A stretch of 64,000 nt of DNA from Zeus faber (lineage: Eukaryota; Chordata; Actinopteri; Zeiformes; Zeidae): NCBI GenBank assembly GCA_960531495.1, contig OY482850.1:3307084-3371083 (forward strand), read 5' to 3'. Below are positions 31,894-43,357 of the stretch, piece by piece. Numbering within the stretch: position 1 is the stretch's first letter; every line of letters begins with the position of its first letter. A model generated the notes under the pieces. It saw nothing but the letters and a program-made list of their open reading frames with translations, made no database searches and was not told the origin of the DNA. Made by a program: the position numbers and the translations under genes.

Positions 31894-32178
31894 CTCTGCA
31901 CTTTGGGTTTGCGCGGCGCCATCGGCTCCTGTCCCGGAAGAGGCAGGTGGCCCCAGAAGTCCGGGAAGGCCAGGATGCCGAATCCTGGGATGGACCTGGT
32001 TTGGGCGGCAGCGTGGCGGTACAGCCGGGGATCGTGGTGGGGGATGCACGTGCCGTGCCTCTCCAACAGTCGGTCTACCATGGTGCGGTGGTGTTCTTCC
32101 TCCTTTCCATCCTCCTCCTCCCCTCTCATGCTGTCTGTCTGCCGCCTTGCCTCCCTGTCACGTGGAGTGGCATCTGCC
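31894..32178 (-). CDS. agbl1: agbl1 exon: linker end and start of pre-catalytic block
   Basis: A 285-bp exon read 32178 to 31894. The acceptor is CTCCCAG just above 32178, and the donor is GTAGCG just below 31894, which is unusual and weak. Entry phase takes one base (completing AG+G = Arg), and two bases are left at the end. After an acidic stretch (MRGEEEDGKEEEHH) come TMVDRLLERHG, HHDPRLYRHAAAQTR and FGILAFPDFWGHLP, then KPKVQR. The AFPD-WGH and Q(P/E)M..K..VQR words are conserved just before the catalytic carboxypeptidase domain of CCP1 and CCP4. This is the most diagnostic exon of the set. No following exon is recognised between here and position 1, so the catalytic domain is probably outside the window or behind very long introns. 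Confidence 0.88.
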
Positions 32179-32734
32179 CTGGGAGGAGAGAGGCACCACA
32201 TATTTTGGTTTCTTATTAAAGTTATTATCAAGTTGAAAATAAACCAAACCTCCCAATCATTCTCAAAGGCACAACCCTCTCTGGCACTCCATCTCATATA
32301 TTGTATTTTTGTAGGCTGTATGGGAGGAGTCGGGGTATTACAAAACCCCTGGGACCGATCAGAGAAGACAGCTCAGGATTTTGTGTGGGCTTGGATATTT
32401 CGACTTTTGTCTACTTTTTGATACTGGTCGGCCTTTGCAGAAAAAACTAAATATCTTAGAAAGGTCACACCAGACGTGCAAACTGTTGGGAAATTTACAG
32501 ACAGCATTTCTGCATTTCCATCTGCTTTACATGTCGATTCAAATTAAAATCAATTTAAAGTTAAATCAAGTATAAGCCATAAACACAGGACAATATATAT
32601 TTAGCATTGCTTACCAAAATTAAATCTGTTCATGGTCAATCAGTTCATCAGGCCAGTTCAGTGGTGTAGTGTGAGTGTTAACTCTTTAATGACACAATAA
32701 CAATCATTTTATACATTTTCAATTTGGCAAATTT

Positions 32735-32777
32735 GTTTTGCCATGTTTTAACATATTATGTTAAAACATGGCAAAAC
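32735..32777. repeat. perfect 21-bp inverted repeat
   Basis: GTTTTGCCATGTTTTAACATA at 32735-32755, one central T, and its exact complement at 32757-32777. It is inside an agbl1 intron. Confidence 0.95.
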
Positions 32778-32810
32778 AGCAAATTGAGCTGCTGTGGCAC
32801 TGCCTCTCAT

Positions 32811-32854
32811 TATCTATCTATCTATCTGTCTGTATCTCATTATGTATCTATCTA
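32811..32854. repeat. (TATC)n, imperfect
   Basis: TATC units with TGTC and TCAT variants. Confidence 0.85.
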
Positions 32855-34434
32855 AATGCATACAAATATCTAAATTCCTTGAGGTATAAAGTCCCCACGC
32901 TCGATATCACTCCAAAAAATAAATGAATATACAACATGTAAACCATTAAATAAGAATCCATTAATCATTAGACAAGTAGTTGTCACAAAAAGACTAAACC
33001 AATTGTTGCACAAAAAAAAGCACAAATGGTAGAAAACATTCTGTTTCATAAAACAAGCAAACAATGTTCGAGGGAGGGTCAAAATGCATAGCGGAGCTAG
33101 TGGCAGAAAAATATCTGAGTGGGCTGGTGGGTTAAGATGAGTCAGAAGCGTAGGCTGGCAGATGCAGCGCAATATCAACCACGTAAAGAAGGACGGGTCA
33201 AGCACCTCTACAAGTGGAGAGTTAACTAGTGGAGCTGCACTGAATCCAAGATATTCATTGTGCATAAATCAATAACCATGGATTTATTTTTCTTTAACAC
33301 TTCAACTCAAAAAGCAAATTACTGTAACTTATCAGAATTCAAGTTTCTTTTCCAGCCGTCTCCTGCCAAATTCTAGAACTGAAAAGTTTGACTCTTTTTA
33401 GACATTCGGCTCCTTACGAGTGACTCAATAAAAACATTTGTTAAATTTCAGCAACTCCTGGTTTGTTTGATTCAGTCGGTTTAATGAGTAAGAAGTGTCG
33501 ATTCAGCTCTGAATAGTGACTCACAACTCACCAATGAATTACTCTTTTACCGGCACGACTCAGGACTCCCATGAAATTTAAAAGATGTGTTCGCTGCAAA
33601 TAAATTGTTTATGAGTCAGCACTGCACATGCAATTTTGTCAGCATTTTATTGCATAAGTACCTACTCTCGTCCTCCTATTTCAGGGTGTAGCAACACATT
33701 AGCATTTGCAGAACATTAGCAACACTATGGCAAACAGTGAAGACTACAGCCAAGACTACTGTAGGAGCTAGTGTGGAAAAAATGCAAAGTTAAAGTCAAA
33801 ATAACAGGCACTATCTTACAGTTTTTGAGGTGGAGGATTTTTCTTTTAGACTGCTGACTCACTCAATAGACTTGTTGTCAACAGAAGCAGAACATTTTTT
33901 TTCGTATTTGATGGCGAGTGGGCATTGCAGCTTGGACATTCGCACATCAGATTTTAAGAGCTTGATTGAAACTTCAAACTAAAAATAATGTCAGTTAATG
34001 GTAAAAAAAAAAAAAAAATGTATGGCAATGACTGAGGAACCAAGGAGAAAAACCATTAGAGAGCTCAAAAGCACCAAAAGACAAAACAACCTTTAAGCCT
34101 TTAAGTAGCAGGCATCTTACACACTGTGAATGACAGGCATTACCTGGAAGTGGTTGCTCAAGCATTATCCTACTGCACAACCAAAATGTTTACAAGCCAT
34201 TAAATGGACGATTGAGTTTTATTTTTATGAATTGACTCGTCTAGAATTGTGGGTTCGAGGCCATTGAGCGAGCTTTGATAAAATATGTCCATAATAGGTA
34301 AATCTAGATATTTCTTGATTTTTAAGTAAACTTTTAAATAGAAAAGCAGATTTTCAAAGGCTTTACTCAAATCATTATTAGTGTCATTTGATACATTTTA
34401 TTGGTTTTGGGGGAAGTGAGAAATGTCTTCTTAC

Positions 34435-34531
34435 CTTTCATCCTGGTTCTTGGTCCTGGACCCACAGGAAGGACTGCTGCTCAGGATGCGGCTGCGATTG
34501 TCTAAATCAAACCGCCCCAACTGGGAGGAAG
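34435..34531 (-). CDS. agbl1: agbl1 exon: linker
   Basis: A 97-bp exon. The acceptor is TTCTTCTACAG above 34531 and the donor GTAAG below 34435, both strong. It enters with two bases (G from the previous exon + CT = Ala) and leaves two (AG). The peptide includes SSQLGRFDLDNRSRILSSS then CGSRTKNQDE. No fold is recognised; it lies between the armadillo-like and catalytic parts, where CCP proteins vary most. It is assigned to the gene by the matching phases on both sides and not by motif. Confidence 0.8.
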
Positions 34532-35563
34532 CTGTAGAAGAATCATTATACAAAAACTAATTCATATAGCCACAATAAAAAAAAATAGAAAAAACACACT
34601 TTCAAAACATTTTCAGCATTATCTGAAATGCCTTTTAAGGATGTTTTAAGTGAATTAATATTGCAAATGTACCTCATTATCATGGACTGAAAATCAGGGA
34701 TAACCATCAGAGGAAGGCTAAGGTGTTTGTTTGTTTGTTTGTTTGTTTGTTTGTTTGTTTGTTTGTTTCAAACTCAGGAAATACTACTGCTAAATAATAT
34801 AGCTAGATTCTGAGAAAAAAAAAAACCTTGTTTAGACTTGGTTATACTTTGTGGTGGATGAAAATGTGAACATTTTAAAAATAAACATCTGCTTACATAG
34901 CTAGCTCTAATGGAACAATATTTCATTTGCTGCACATAATATGCTGTGATGCATTTTACAAGACATTTGGGTCTTGAATTGAGGCTCCGTCCATTTGGAG
35001 CTCTGTTGCAACTGTGACTCATGGACTCCAGAAGCCCAGCTTGTTTACTGTCTTAAAAGTGTACTTTTAAGACTGTTTACTGAAAACAACACATCTTTAA
35101 GGCAAAAAGAAACTGGAACGCCAATATTGTTCAATATCTCATGTAACTGTACTCGTCATGGATTTCATGATGTCTCTTTGAGAAAACAACTGGCGTGTAC
35201 AGTATTGTGCAATGTATAAAAAGGAAGAAGCTAATCATGATATCATCGTCATCAATCATTCACATAATGCCAATCAGATCACATTCACCAAGTTAGGAAG
35301 CCAGGCCCATGTCTTGAGCTTATTTTGCTTGACAAAAGTCCACTCATGAATATTAATGAGGGCCAGACCACGCCCTCTTAATTCTGGAGACGCTCGAGAG
35401 TCGTTAAGGATGAAACGATCCAAAACATAAGATCAGTCATTTACAAATAAATTGCACAACAATTTTTAATGCCATGTTCAATGTCGATTGATGGACAATA
35501 GTTTAACCGGATTGATCACTTCAGTTTGATCAAAATGTATCAATGAAGACTTAAAGCTCAAAC
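34532..35563. other. agbl1 intron (1.03 kb)
   Basis: Contains (GTTT)n at 34725-34768 and a short palindrome at 35042-35082. No other feature is seen. Confidence 0.7.
34725..34768. repeat. (GTTT)n microsatellite
   Basis: Eleven GTTT units. Confidence 0.95.
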
Positions 35564-35774
35564 CTCCTGTGGAGCTCTGCGGTTCCAGGGGTGTTCCCAG
35601 GAAGTAGACAGGAGAATCAGGAGAGCTGTCATTTCTCGTTTTCTCTCTCTTGGAAAAGTGAGGATGGGAGTTGCTCAGGAACACAGCCTCATCATCTGAT
35701 GATGATGACGACGACGAGGAAAGTGGGTAGGACGTAGTTGCATTCTCCTCTGGTTCCGAGCTGGACTCCAGCTC
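35564..35774 (-). CDS. agbl1: agbl1 exon: acidic Ser-rich linker
   Basis: A 211-bp exon, phase 0 at entry, one base left at exit. The acceptor is TTGCTTCTCCCAG and the donor GTTTGAG. The peptide starts ELESSSEPEENATTSYPL and has a run of about eight serines encoded by TCG/TCA repeats (35695-35718), then DDEAVFLSNSHPHFSKREK and DSPVYFLGTPLEPQSS. Composition predicts a disordered, phosphorylatable linker. The FQ-EL joint with the previous exon matches the FEEL-type joint expected for CCP4. The serine run on the genome strand is a GATGATGATGACGACG tract and may vary in length. Confidence 0.88.
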
Positions 35775-37044
35775 CTGGGAGAAGCAAATGAGCCTAGTGA
35801 ATAGATTTTAAACCTTCAAAATTCCCATCTGAACATCAGCACATTTTATTTATTTTTTGTTAATAGCTTCCTGCTCATGGCAAATAGTAAAAAAGCATAT
35901 AACCTGACAAATAGTGCACATTTCTTACTTGTGAAAGAATACCATGTTTGTATCTGTAAGTGGAACAGTCATGGAGAATATATAAATGAATGATTTTTTA
36001 AATATGTTTTGGGCTCCTGGTAGCTGTTGGGTTTTTGAATTGACAAAATAATAAATCAGACTCAGAGTTTGTGCTGAAAAATGGTTCCTTGCATGAGGTG
36101 CAAGACAGCTTATTGGTAAACAAAGGCTTAAACCCGGAAACGAACACCATACATCTTCAAAATAATAAATAATCATCGAGGTATTAAAATGGCCTTTCAT
36201 TGATAATTTATTTAAGGTAATTCATTGATATAATTTTGCATTCGCTGTTCACAATGCTTGGATAATTTAAGTAACACTGATCTATAAATCCCACAGATTA
36301 AAAAAAAGTTAGTTAGAGTTAGGTATCGATTACCCAAAAGTGTCTTTTTATTCATTGTAATTTAATTAATGCTCATTTTTTTAAGCATAATTAAACAAAA
36401 TGTACAAGCATGACAGAGGAAAAGAAGAAAACAAAAAATGACTGTTCCTTTACAGTATACTTGCAATAACTTTTTTTGCATTAACATATTTGTGTAATGT
36501 GGCAATACATTTAAGGAAAAAAATTGAGGACCCTTAAAGAACAGCACGTATAGGCGCAACAAAATTAGGCTGATTCTGATCATCAAACGTAAAGGTCTAA
36601 AAGTTCCATCTACTTAGGTTTTTTCAGATGAACAGCATTTTTAATTTGACACAATTATCGACGATCACATATACTGTGATACTTATATAATGAAACAAGT
36701 GAAAAGGGCATTTTAATGTCACGAGGCACAAGTGAAATATTTGTTTTTTTTAGGTGTTTTGTACCATCGCTCCCGACTGTTTGGTGCCGACAACAAAAAT
36801 AGGTGAAATTCGAGTAAGCTGATCACGTCAACAGAGGAACCTGTAACTAATGTCCGTCATATTTCAAATGTTAAGAAGCAGCAATGTGATCTGATTGCAG
36901 TCAATGAGTCATATCAAGACACAGGCATAGATTACAGAGGTGGGAAAAAAAGATATGTATATATATACAGTAAATAGTTTTGTTTAATCAGGTTGTGTTT
37001 TCAAGAGAGACATGAGAAGAAATTGTGTGGAAATATGCTGTATA

Positions 37045-37047
<3 letters not shown>

Positions 37048-37082
<35 letters not shown>
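37048..37082. repeat. (AT)n microsatellite
   Basis: About 17 AT units. Confidence 0.93.
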
Positions 37083-37089
<7 letters not shown>

Positions 37090-37654
37090 AAGTATAGATT
37101 AATATACTATCAATCTATCTTTATCAGTATCTACCCCCATATATATTAAACACAATTGATGCAATTGTCACACAGAACAGAATCAGAATCGTCTTTTTTG
37201 CCAAGTTTACTCATACGAGGAATTTCTCTTGGTGTTTGGTGCATCAAATCAATAAAAATAGTGAGAGATAATAAGAAAGTAAAATGCAAGTACTGCAGGT
37301 CAAGAAACATAAATGTAAAACAGAACAATAGGAAAACAATATGTAAAATATATAAGAATATGTAAAATAAGGCATTTTTTTGTTAATAGAGAGCTGTACA
37401 ATTTATACAGGAATGTGAAAATATGAAGTATAACAGTCTGTGCAATGTGCATGGATATTACTCAAGAAGAATGAAGAATGTGCATTAATCTAATTGACAT
37501 AACATATCAATTCAATTAATGTGGAGATGTGGTGACATTAATTTAACGTGTAGTCTCTATGGGGCCATGGTAAGAGTCAGTGTCACAGAACTGAATCGCA
37601 GTTCTGATGGACGACTACATTAGATTTACTTTAATATTATCTTTACTCATATTG

Positions 37655-37830
37655 AAATAGGAGTGATGAGCTTGAATCCCGCGCAAAACAACACAACAAG
37701 CAAGCAGGCGGCAAAAAAGGAATCAAAGCAGGTAGAGCTGGAAGAATTGGCTGCTTCAATAGGCTGACGCGTAAGGATGGGAAAGCATGTAGCGCTGCCA
37801 AGTTGTCTGACAGAACTAGCTCCGTAAGCT
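37655..37830 (+). repeat. dispersed repeat X, copy 2
   Basis: Shares, in order, GGCGGCAAAAAAGG, CAGGTAGAGCTGG, ATTGGCTGCTTCAATAG, then TTGTCTGACAGAACTAGCTCC with copy 3 at 57985-58265, and the first three with copy 1. The left third, present in copies 1 and 3, is missing. Confidence 0.65.
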
Positions 37831-38153
37831 GCATATCATTTCACACACTCGTCTGAACAGCCACACGAGTGGTTAAAAATGTGACAAATTAAAGAATTTG
37901 AAATAATCCTGAGAAATGAATAGATCTAACGCCTTTACTGTACTTTGCAGTACATTCTAATAATAAGGTGCATAAAACCAGTCTTCACCAGTTCAGTGTC
38001 GGTATGAGGAACATTAAGAGCTAAAATGTATTAAAGAACTTTACAATTCTACACTTTATAAGAGACTCTTTGTTTTGTTCTCTATTGTTCTCAAAATGGG
38101 ATCATTTTATTTCAGTTTTGGGGTGGTGCTGGAGGGAGTGGGGTCACAGACAT

Positions 38154-38188
38154 GCACACAAACACACACGCACACACATGCACGCACG

Positions 38189-38249
<61 letters not shown>
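38154..38249. repeat. (AC)n microsatellite
   Basis: ACGC-interrupted on the left, pure from about 38192. Confidence 0.95.
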
Positions 38250-38252
<3 letters not shown>

Positions 38253-38932
38253 ATGTCGTTCCTGGAGCATGTATGGGTCATGTATCTTCCTTACGACACT
38301 GTGACAGGTACGACCACTAGGGGAATCAAACTCGGTGCCTTTTCGATTTCGGGGATCATCCTCTCTAACCGTGTCAGTACCTCTCCAACATTTTCCTGCC
38401 AGGAAAATATCTAGGATAGGATTTTGCTTTGTTTTAAGACACCCCCCCCCCACAACTGTACAACTTCACAGTTTCTATGACTCAAATTTGGACGGCGCAT
38501 TATCTAAATGTTAGCTCGAATGCAACGCTAATCATAGCGGGATACCATAGCATTCATCACGAGCTTGCTGATGACGGCATCCTGACTTTTATGGCGGGGA
38601 AACGCTGTCATGGACCGAGGGACTCGTTCATTACCCGCCATCTGTTACTGTCAAAACCACGACAAGTGCATGTTATTGCTGTCTTTGACACACACTCTCT
38701 CCTGCTCTCTCTCCCTCTTCCTTCCTCCCTCTCTTTCCTAAATCATGTCTACCTTTGATAATAGCCATGTAAGTCATTTTGGTAATTACCATGTGTGATA
38801 TTAGGACTCAGTCCTTCTCTCTTAACCTCTCGCTTGTCTTTTCCTCTGTCACTCCATTCCTCGCCATCCTTATCAGGCACGGTGACCTCCGGTAACAGCC
38901 CTGTACAGTCACGATGATGGTTGCCATGTTGG

Positions 38933-38990
38933 ATATATATATATATATATATATATTCTTCTATATATATTCTCTCTCTTATATATATTC
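38933..38990. repeat. AT-rich simple repeat
   Basis: (AT)n broken by TTCT words. Confidence 0.85.
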
Positions 38991-39455
38991 TTCTCTTACC
39001 TCCCAGTCATTTTTCTTTAGATTTTCCAGATGAAACATCAAAACATCTATAATTCATTTGCTTGTTTTGCTAGTGACCGCGCGGTCAATCGGCCAGAAAA
39101 TGAAGGTGTCCAAACGCTGACATATTAAGTCACACAGCACGTGTCCTCAAACTCAAACACATCAAACCTGACTCAACAGGCAAAACTAGGAAAGATCGAT
39201 TTCAATACGGCACGGTCATTAGGGGATGATACACTCACTCATTTTATTCTAAGGTATCGCTCGTTTACGTTAATAAACACGCCGGTGTATATGACAGCTC
39301 ATATAATTGGTGCGTCCGTTATTACCTACAGTTTCGCCATATATTCCAGGGGGGTGAAACATGTTCAGTTTATCATTAGTTCAGTTTATCACATTATCAG
39401 TTCACAAACTATTCTCAGCAAAATATATATACTGTAATGGTAATTGTCTGTAAAG

Positions 39456-40336
39456 CAGGGATCTCAAACTACCAGCCCAGAGGACAGATCCGGCCTGTGA
39501 GGCAATTTCACATGACCCCCACATTTTGAGAATTTATTTAATTATTGTTATTTACATTTTTTTTTTTTCACGTTTAGATTTTTTGCCTAGTCTTCTATTT
39601 AAATTTTCTAGCAAGGTTGCAAAATCAGAGCATAAAAATTGGACCAACAGCGCCACACCTGACACCTTACACCAGGGCTGGACCCAACTCAGAAAAGAAT
39701 ACAAGTATATTGGGTTTCAATGTTGATTTAGACCACATTATCATACTGAAGTGCAATATGAACATATTTAGGGTTTAAATCTTTGCGGTGTATGACTCCC
39801 ACCATCTCTTTTAATCTTAAAACAAATATGTCTATTCACCAGTAATGAAATGGGCAGTCTCCGCACATGCGGCTCATCTGCATCAGCTAGTTCTCTAAGA
39901 ATAAACACAAGCTACATTTTTATTTTATAATTCCCTTTATTGTATGAATTCAATATTGTAATATACAACCATAAAGTTTTTGTAAGATTCTATTATGTTT
40001 TATTGTGTTATTGTAATGCACTTTGAAAATTGAAAATATTCTCCACAATGAATTTTAATAAGTAAGAACTTAGATCCAGACTGGGTGATGCACATCTACA
40101 AGGCATTCTGAGGTGTTCCACTGCCAGCTCCCTCAAAGCAAATGTGGCTCATCTGTCTCAGGAGAAGCAAAAGTTGAGCAAAATGTGCTTTGAAGACTGT
40201 ATATAGTTTATTGTAATTATAGTTAATTATAGTTAATTATATTTATTGTGATATTTTTTGCCGAGTATCCAAGTGGACCCCTAGGAGAGAAGAACCTGGC
40301 CAGTGGCCCAAAGGTCATTTGAGTTTGAGATCCCTG
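39456..40336. mobile_element. non-autonomous hAT-like element, 881 bp
   Basis: Perfect 15-bp terminal inverted repeats (CAGGGATCTCAAACT at 39456 and its complement ending at 40336). The flanking 8-bp words are CTGTAAAG (39448-39455) and GTGTAAAG (40337-40344), which differ only in the first base; this is the length of a hAT duplication. The inside is AT-rich, with a short stretch (40080-40190) that may come from a transposase but is not clear enough to translate. It lies in an agbl1 intron. Confidence 0.85.
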
Positions 40337-43300
40337 GTGTAAAGCAACGCACTAATGTTCACCACCACAAATTCCTTCCTTGTAGTCCTTATACCTCAAA
40401 ATTCCGTGTTAAGCAACACTTTACCAAGATACACTCGTTGAACCCAGTATTTACACTATCAGAGCACATCTTAGAGCAATATGAACGAATCTTCACTCAA
40501 CACGCAATTCAGCCTTTAAATGGGCTGAAAACGCCTTTTCGGCCAAGTGCACATACTTTTATGAAAATACTCAAAACATGAGAATAACATCTTGATCATA
40601 CCTCAAACTGCCTGGCAGACAACACTTTAGCTCGATACATGAGCTGAACCCAGTATTTTACACTATTTGAGCATATTTTGAACAGCAAAATGAATTCATC
40701 TTTCGCTCATCGTGCCATTTCAATTGAATGTAAATGTATTTGAAATGATGGCAAATGTCCATCTTTGTATAAAAGTGGCCAGCATAACCGAGAAAGCTGA
40801 AAGGTGTCGTAAAATCCTAACACCTAAAACTGCAATTTGGTTGGCGGTGGTACACCAGATAGACCATCAATTTACTTCCTTCCTCCTGTGTCACTCATTC
40901 AGACGGCTGGTACTCCACATTTGTCTCCAAGCCATGAGGGGCTGTGAAGCTCTGCAGCTCCGTTAGATAACTGTCAACATTTACAAACAATCTTGAAAAC
41001 AGGAAAAGCTGAGCTCCCTCTGTCTATTTGTCCTTCCCTCCCTGAATCACCCCTCTTTCATAAACAGCGAGCACTCATCTGTTTTTCTCAATCAAGTTTT
41101 GTGTAATAATCCCAATACAATCCTTAAAGGCCACTAGAAGGCAAGCACTAGAAGCCACAAGAACACCCTGGACAATACTTCCCAATACCCTGCCATGGCA
41201 TTTATCAAGTGCTCGACAACAGCCAGCCGATTAGTGTTATATCTTGCTTATTGGAAGAAAATATATTTTAAAGAGAAGTCAGATCTCAGAAGTCGAGGCT
41301 TATAACATATATGTACTTAGATTTCACACCAGCATCACATAAAAATCTGGAGCAGATATACAAAATGTTTGCGTAGGCCGGTGTCTCCCAAGATTTTTTC
41401 TTCCAGGAGGCCCATTTTTTACAATGAATTAATCCCACGGCACACCACTATCCCGTTGACCAATAAAAACGTCAGAAATATGTATAACTGTGCTGATGAT
41501 TATAGCCGACTAATAGCGATGCAAGACTCAATTCGTTCGTAACGGATGAATCACTAAAATGACTCAGGAGTCAATCCAGCAAAAGAGTGGGTGAGCGAGT
41601 GGACTCACAAACTGAAAATACAAGTGAGAGGCTGCATTTCAAATGGAGCTCGGCTTCATCCAGCTGCAAGGGGCGGCGCTACGACCAGCGACGAGCTCAC
41701 GACAAGGAAAGTTGAGCAGATTTCAACTTCATGCAAATGAACAGCGAAGCTCTCAATGTTCTTGATCCTTGGAAAATGGACGCACGGACCTCTGCATCAT
41801 TGATTATGATTACGGCACACCCAGCAAGCTCTCATGACACACTAGTGTGCCGCCACGCAGCCGTAGGAAAAAACTGGTGTGGGCTACACTTGCGAAATTG
41901 TGCGAATTTGCTGCATTTCAGTAGTTCTGTTTTGCACCGCAGCAAAATTAATTGCACCCAGAAACGTCAATGTCCTCCTTCAGAGCATTTACAAAGCGCA
42001 TGCAAAAAACTTTCTGGTAGTTTCATGTTCTATGTCTTTGCACCAGGAATTGTTTGCACTCAGCATCACCCCTAGAAATGATCACCCCACCCTGACTTGG
42101 AGTGATCAATGGTGCAAGTCATTTCAAGTGATCTCATCTTCAGGGGAAAAAGGAATGTACAAAATCTGGAATATTACATGTTGTAGTCTCTGGATATGGG
42201 CCATGGTCCAGTGAACATCTAAAATACCAGTGTATGATGGAGAGTCACAGCTCTATCTCTGCAAAATCGCATTTTCTGGAAAAAATAATCAACTGTCAAG
42301 GAGCAACACGTTATCATCTTACAAAACCTGTAATCCCCTATAGTCTCCAAATCAAAGTGCAGTGGGAACATTTACAAAATACAAAATAAATGACTTTAAA
42401 ATGAAATAACCTAGTAGAATACATATGTACTCATATTCCATAACAATAATTCCATAATAACTACCTTGAAACAGATTCAATTTTTGTGTAAAAGCAAAAT
42501 AAAAAAAAAAGAGGCAAGGTCTGAGTAATGTCACGATGGGGCTATAGGGTGCAATTCTTCACTAGCTCCAAGCTCTGCAGATCAGCCTTTTACAACGTTG
42601 CGTGTTGCATAAAGTACATAGTGACAGGCACATTGTAACACATTGGGGCTAAAACATTTTAGCCCCTTAATTTGAATACATTCATTCCATTGGTTGAATA
42701 AATAGAAGCGGCGCATGCAAGAAGAACGCTACAGAGTGATGGATCAGTGAGCTACATAATGTTATACTTCAGGACTTCTTTGCAATGTTTACACCGACAA
42801 TTTGCACAAAATCCAAACAAAATATTTATATATATTAAAAAAAACTGCACTTACTACAATAGATATACATACATTTAACACATTTTATTTCACTGCTCTT
42901 TTCTAGTTATTCAGATCCTTCGCTCAGGACTTCTTTGTAATGTTTGCAGCAGTTCTTTAAATTTCCCCTGGTGGTTTGGGGACAGTGCCCCCTGTCTTTC
43001 AGGAGAATATCACAACAGCATCTACACAGATTCCATTTACCAAAGATTTGACACGGAGGTGTGGCTACGCCCGATTACCAGAGTCCCAACCGGAAATCTT
43101 GCGTGATCATCTTTAGGGTAAACAAACATGGCAGTGGAGGGGCTAGAATAAGAAAAACAATGGACAACATGGACATGTTGCAGTGCGAGCTTTATATTTT
43201 GCAGAGTTCGCATTTGCCGCTATGGCTGCTGTTTTGTTTAAAACATCTTACGTTTCCATCTACTTGGCTCACAATTGGCTAACAGTCTTTCGCACATGAC

Positions 43301-43357
43301 AGTCCACAGACCGTGGTCTAAATCGATGAAGCCATTTCCTAGCAGATCGAGGAAGTA
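40337..43357. other. agbl1 intron, middle part
   Basis: No exon recognised. At about 41380-41900 the words GGTGTCTCCCA and CACGGCACACCACTATCCCG resemble another fish hAT-type element, but ends and duplication are not clear. Confidence 0.5.

Larger units (their letters stand above)
32179..34434. other. agbl1 intron (2.26 kb)
   Basis: Contains a perfect 43-nt hairpin (32735-32777) and a TATC tract (32811-32854). It also holds a frame at 32870-33265 without support. No exon is seen between the two coding exons, whose phases already fit (AG + G). Confidence 0.7.
35775..39455. other. first part of the 9.2-kb agbl1 intron
   Basis: No exon is seen. It holds dispersed repeat X copy 2 and AT and CA microsatellites, and is otherwise AT-rich unique DNA. 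Confidence 0.65.

Noticed and set aside
31837-32421. 194-codon and 120-codon plus-strand frames
   Set aside because: Complement of the agbl1 exon at 31894-32178; minus reading carries the conserved AFPDFWGH word.
33060-33250. Possible fourth copy of dispersed repeat X
   Set aside because: Shares only short words such as GGAGCTAGTGG; order does not match the other copies.
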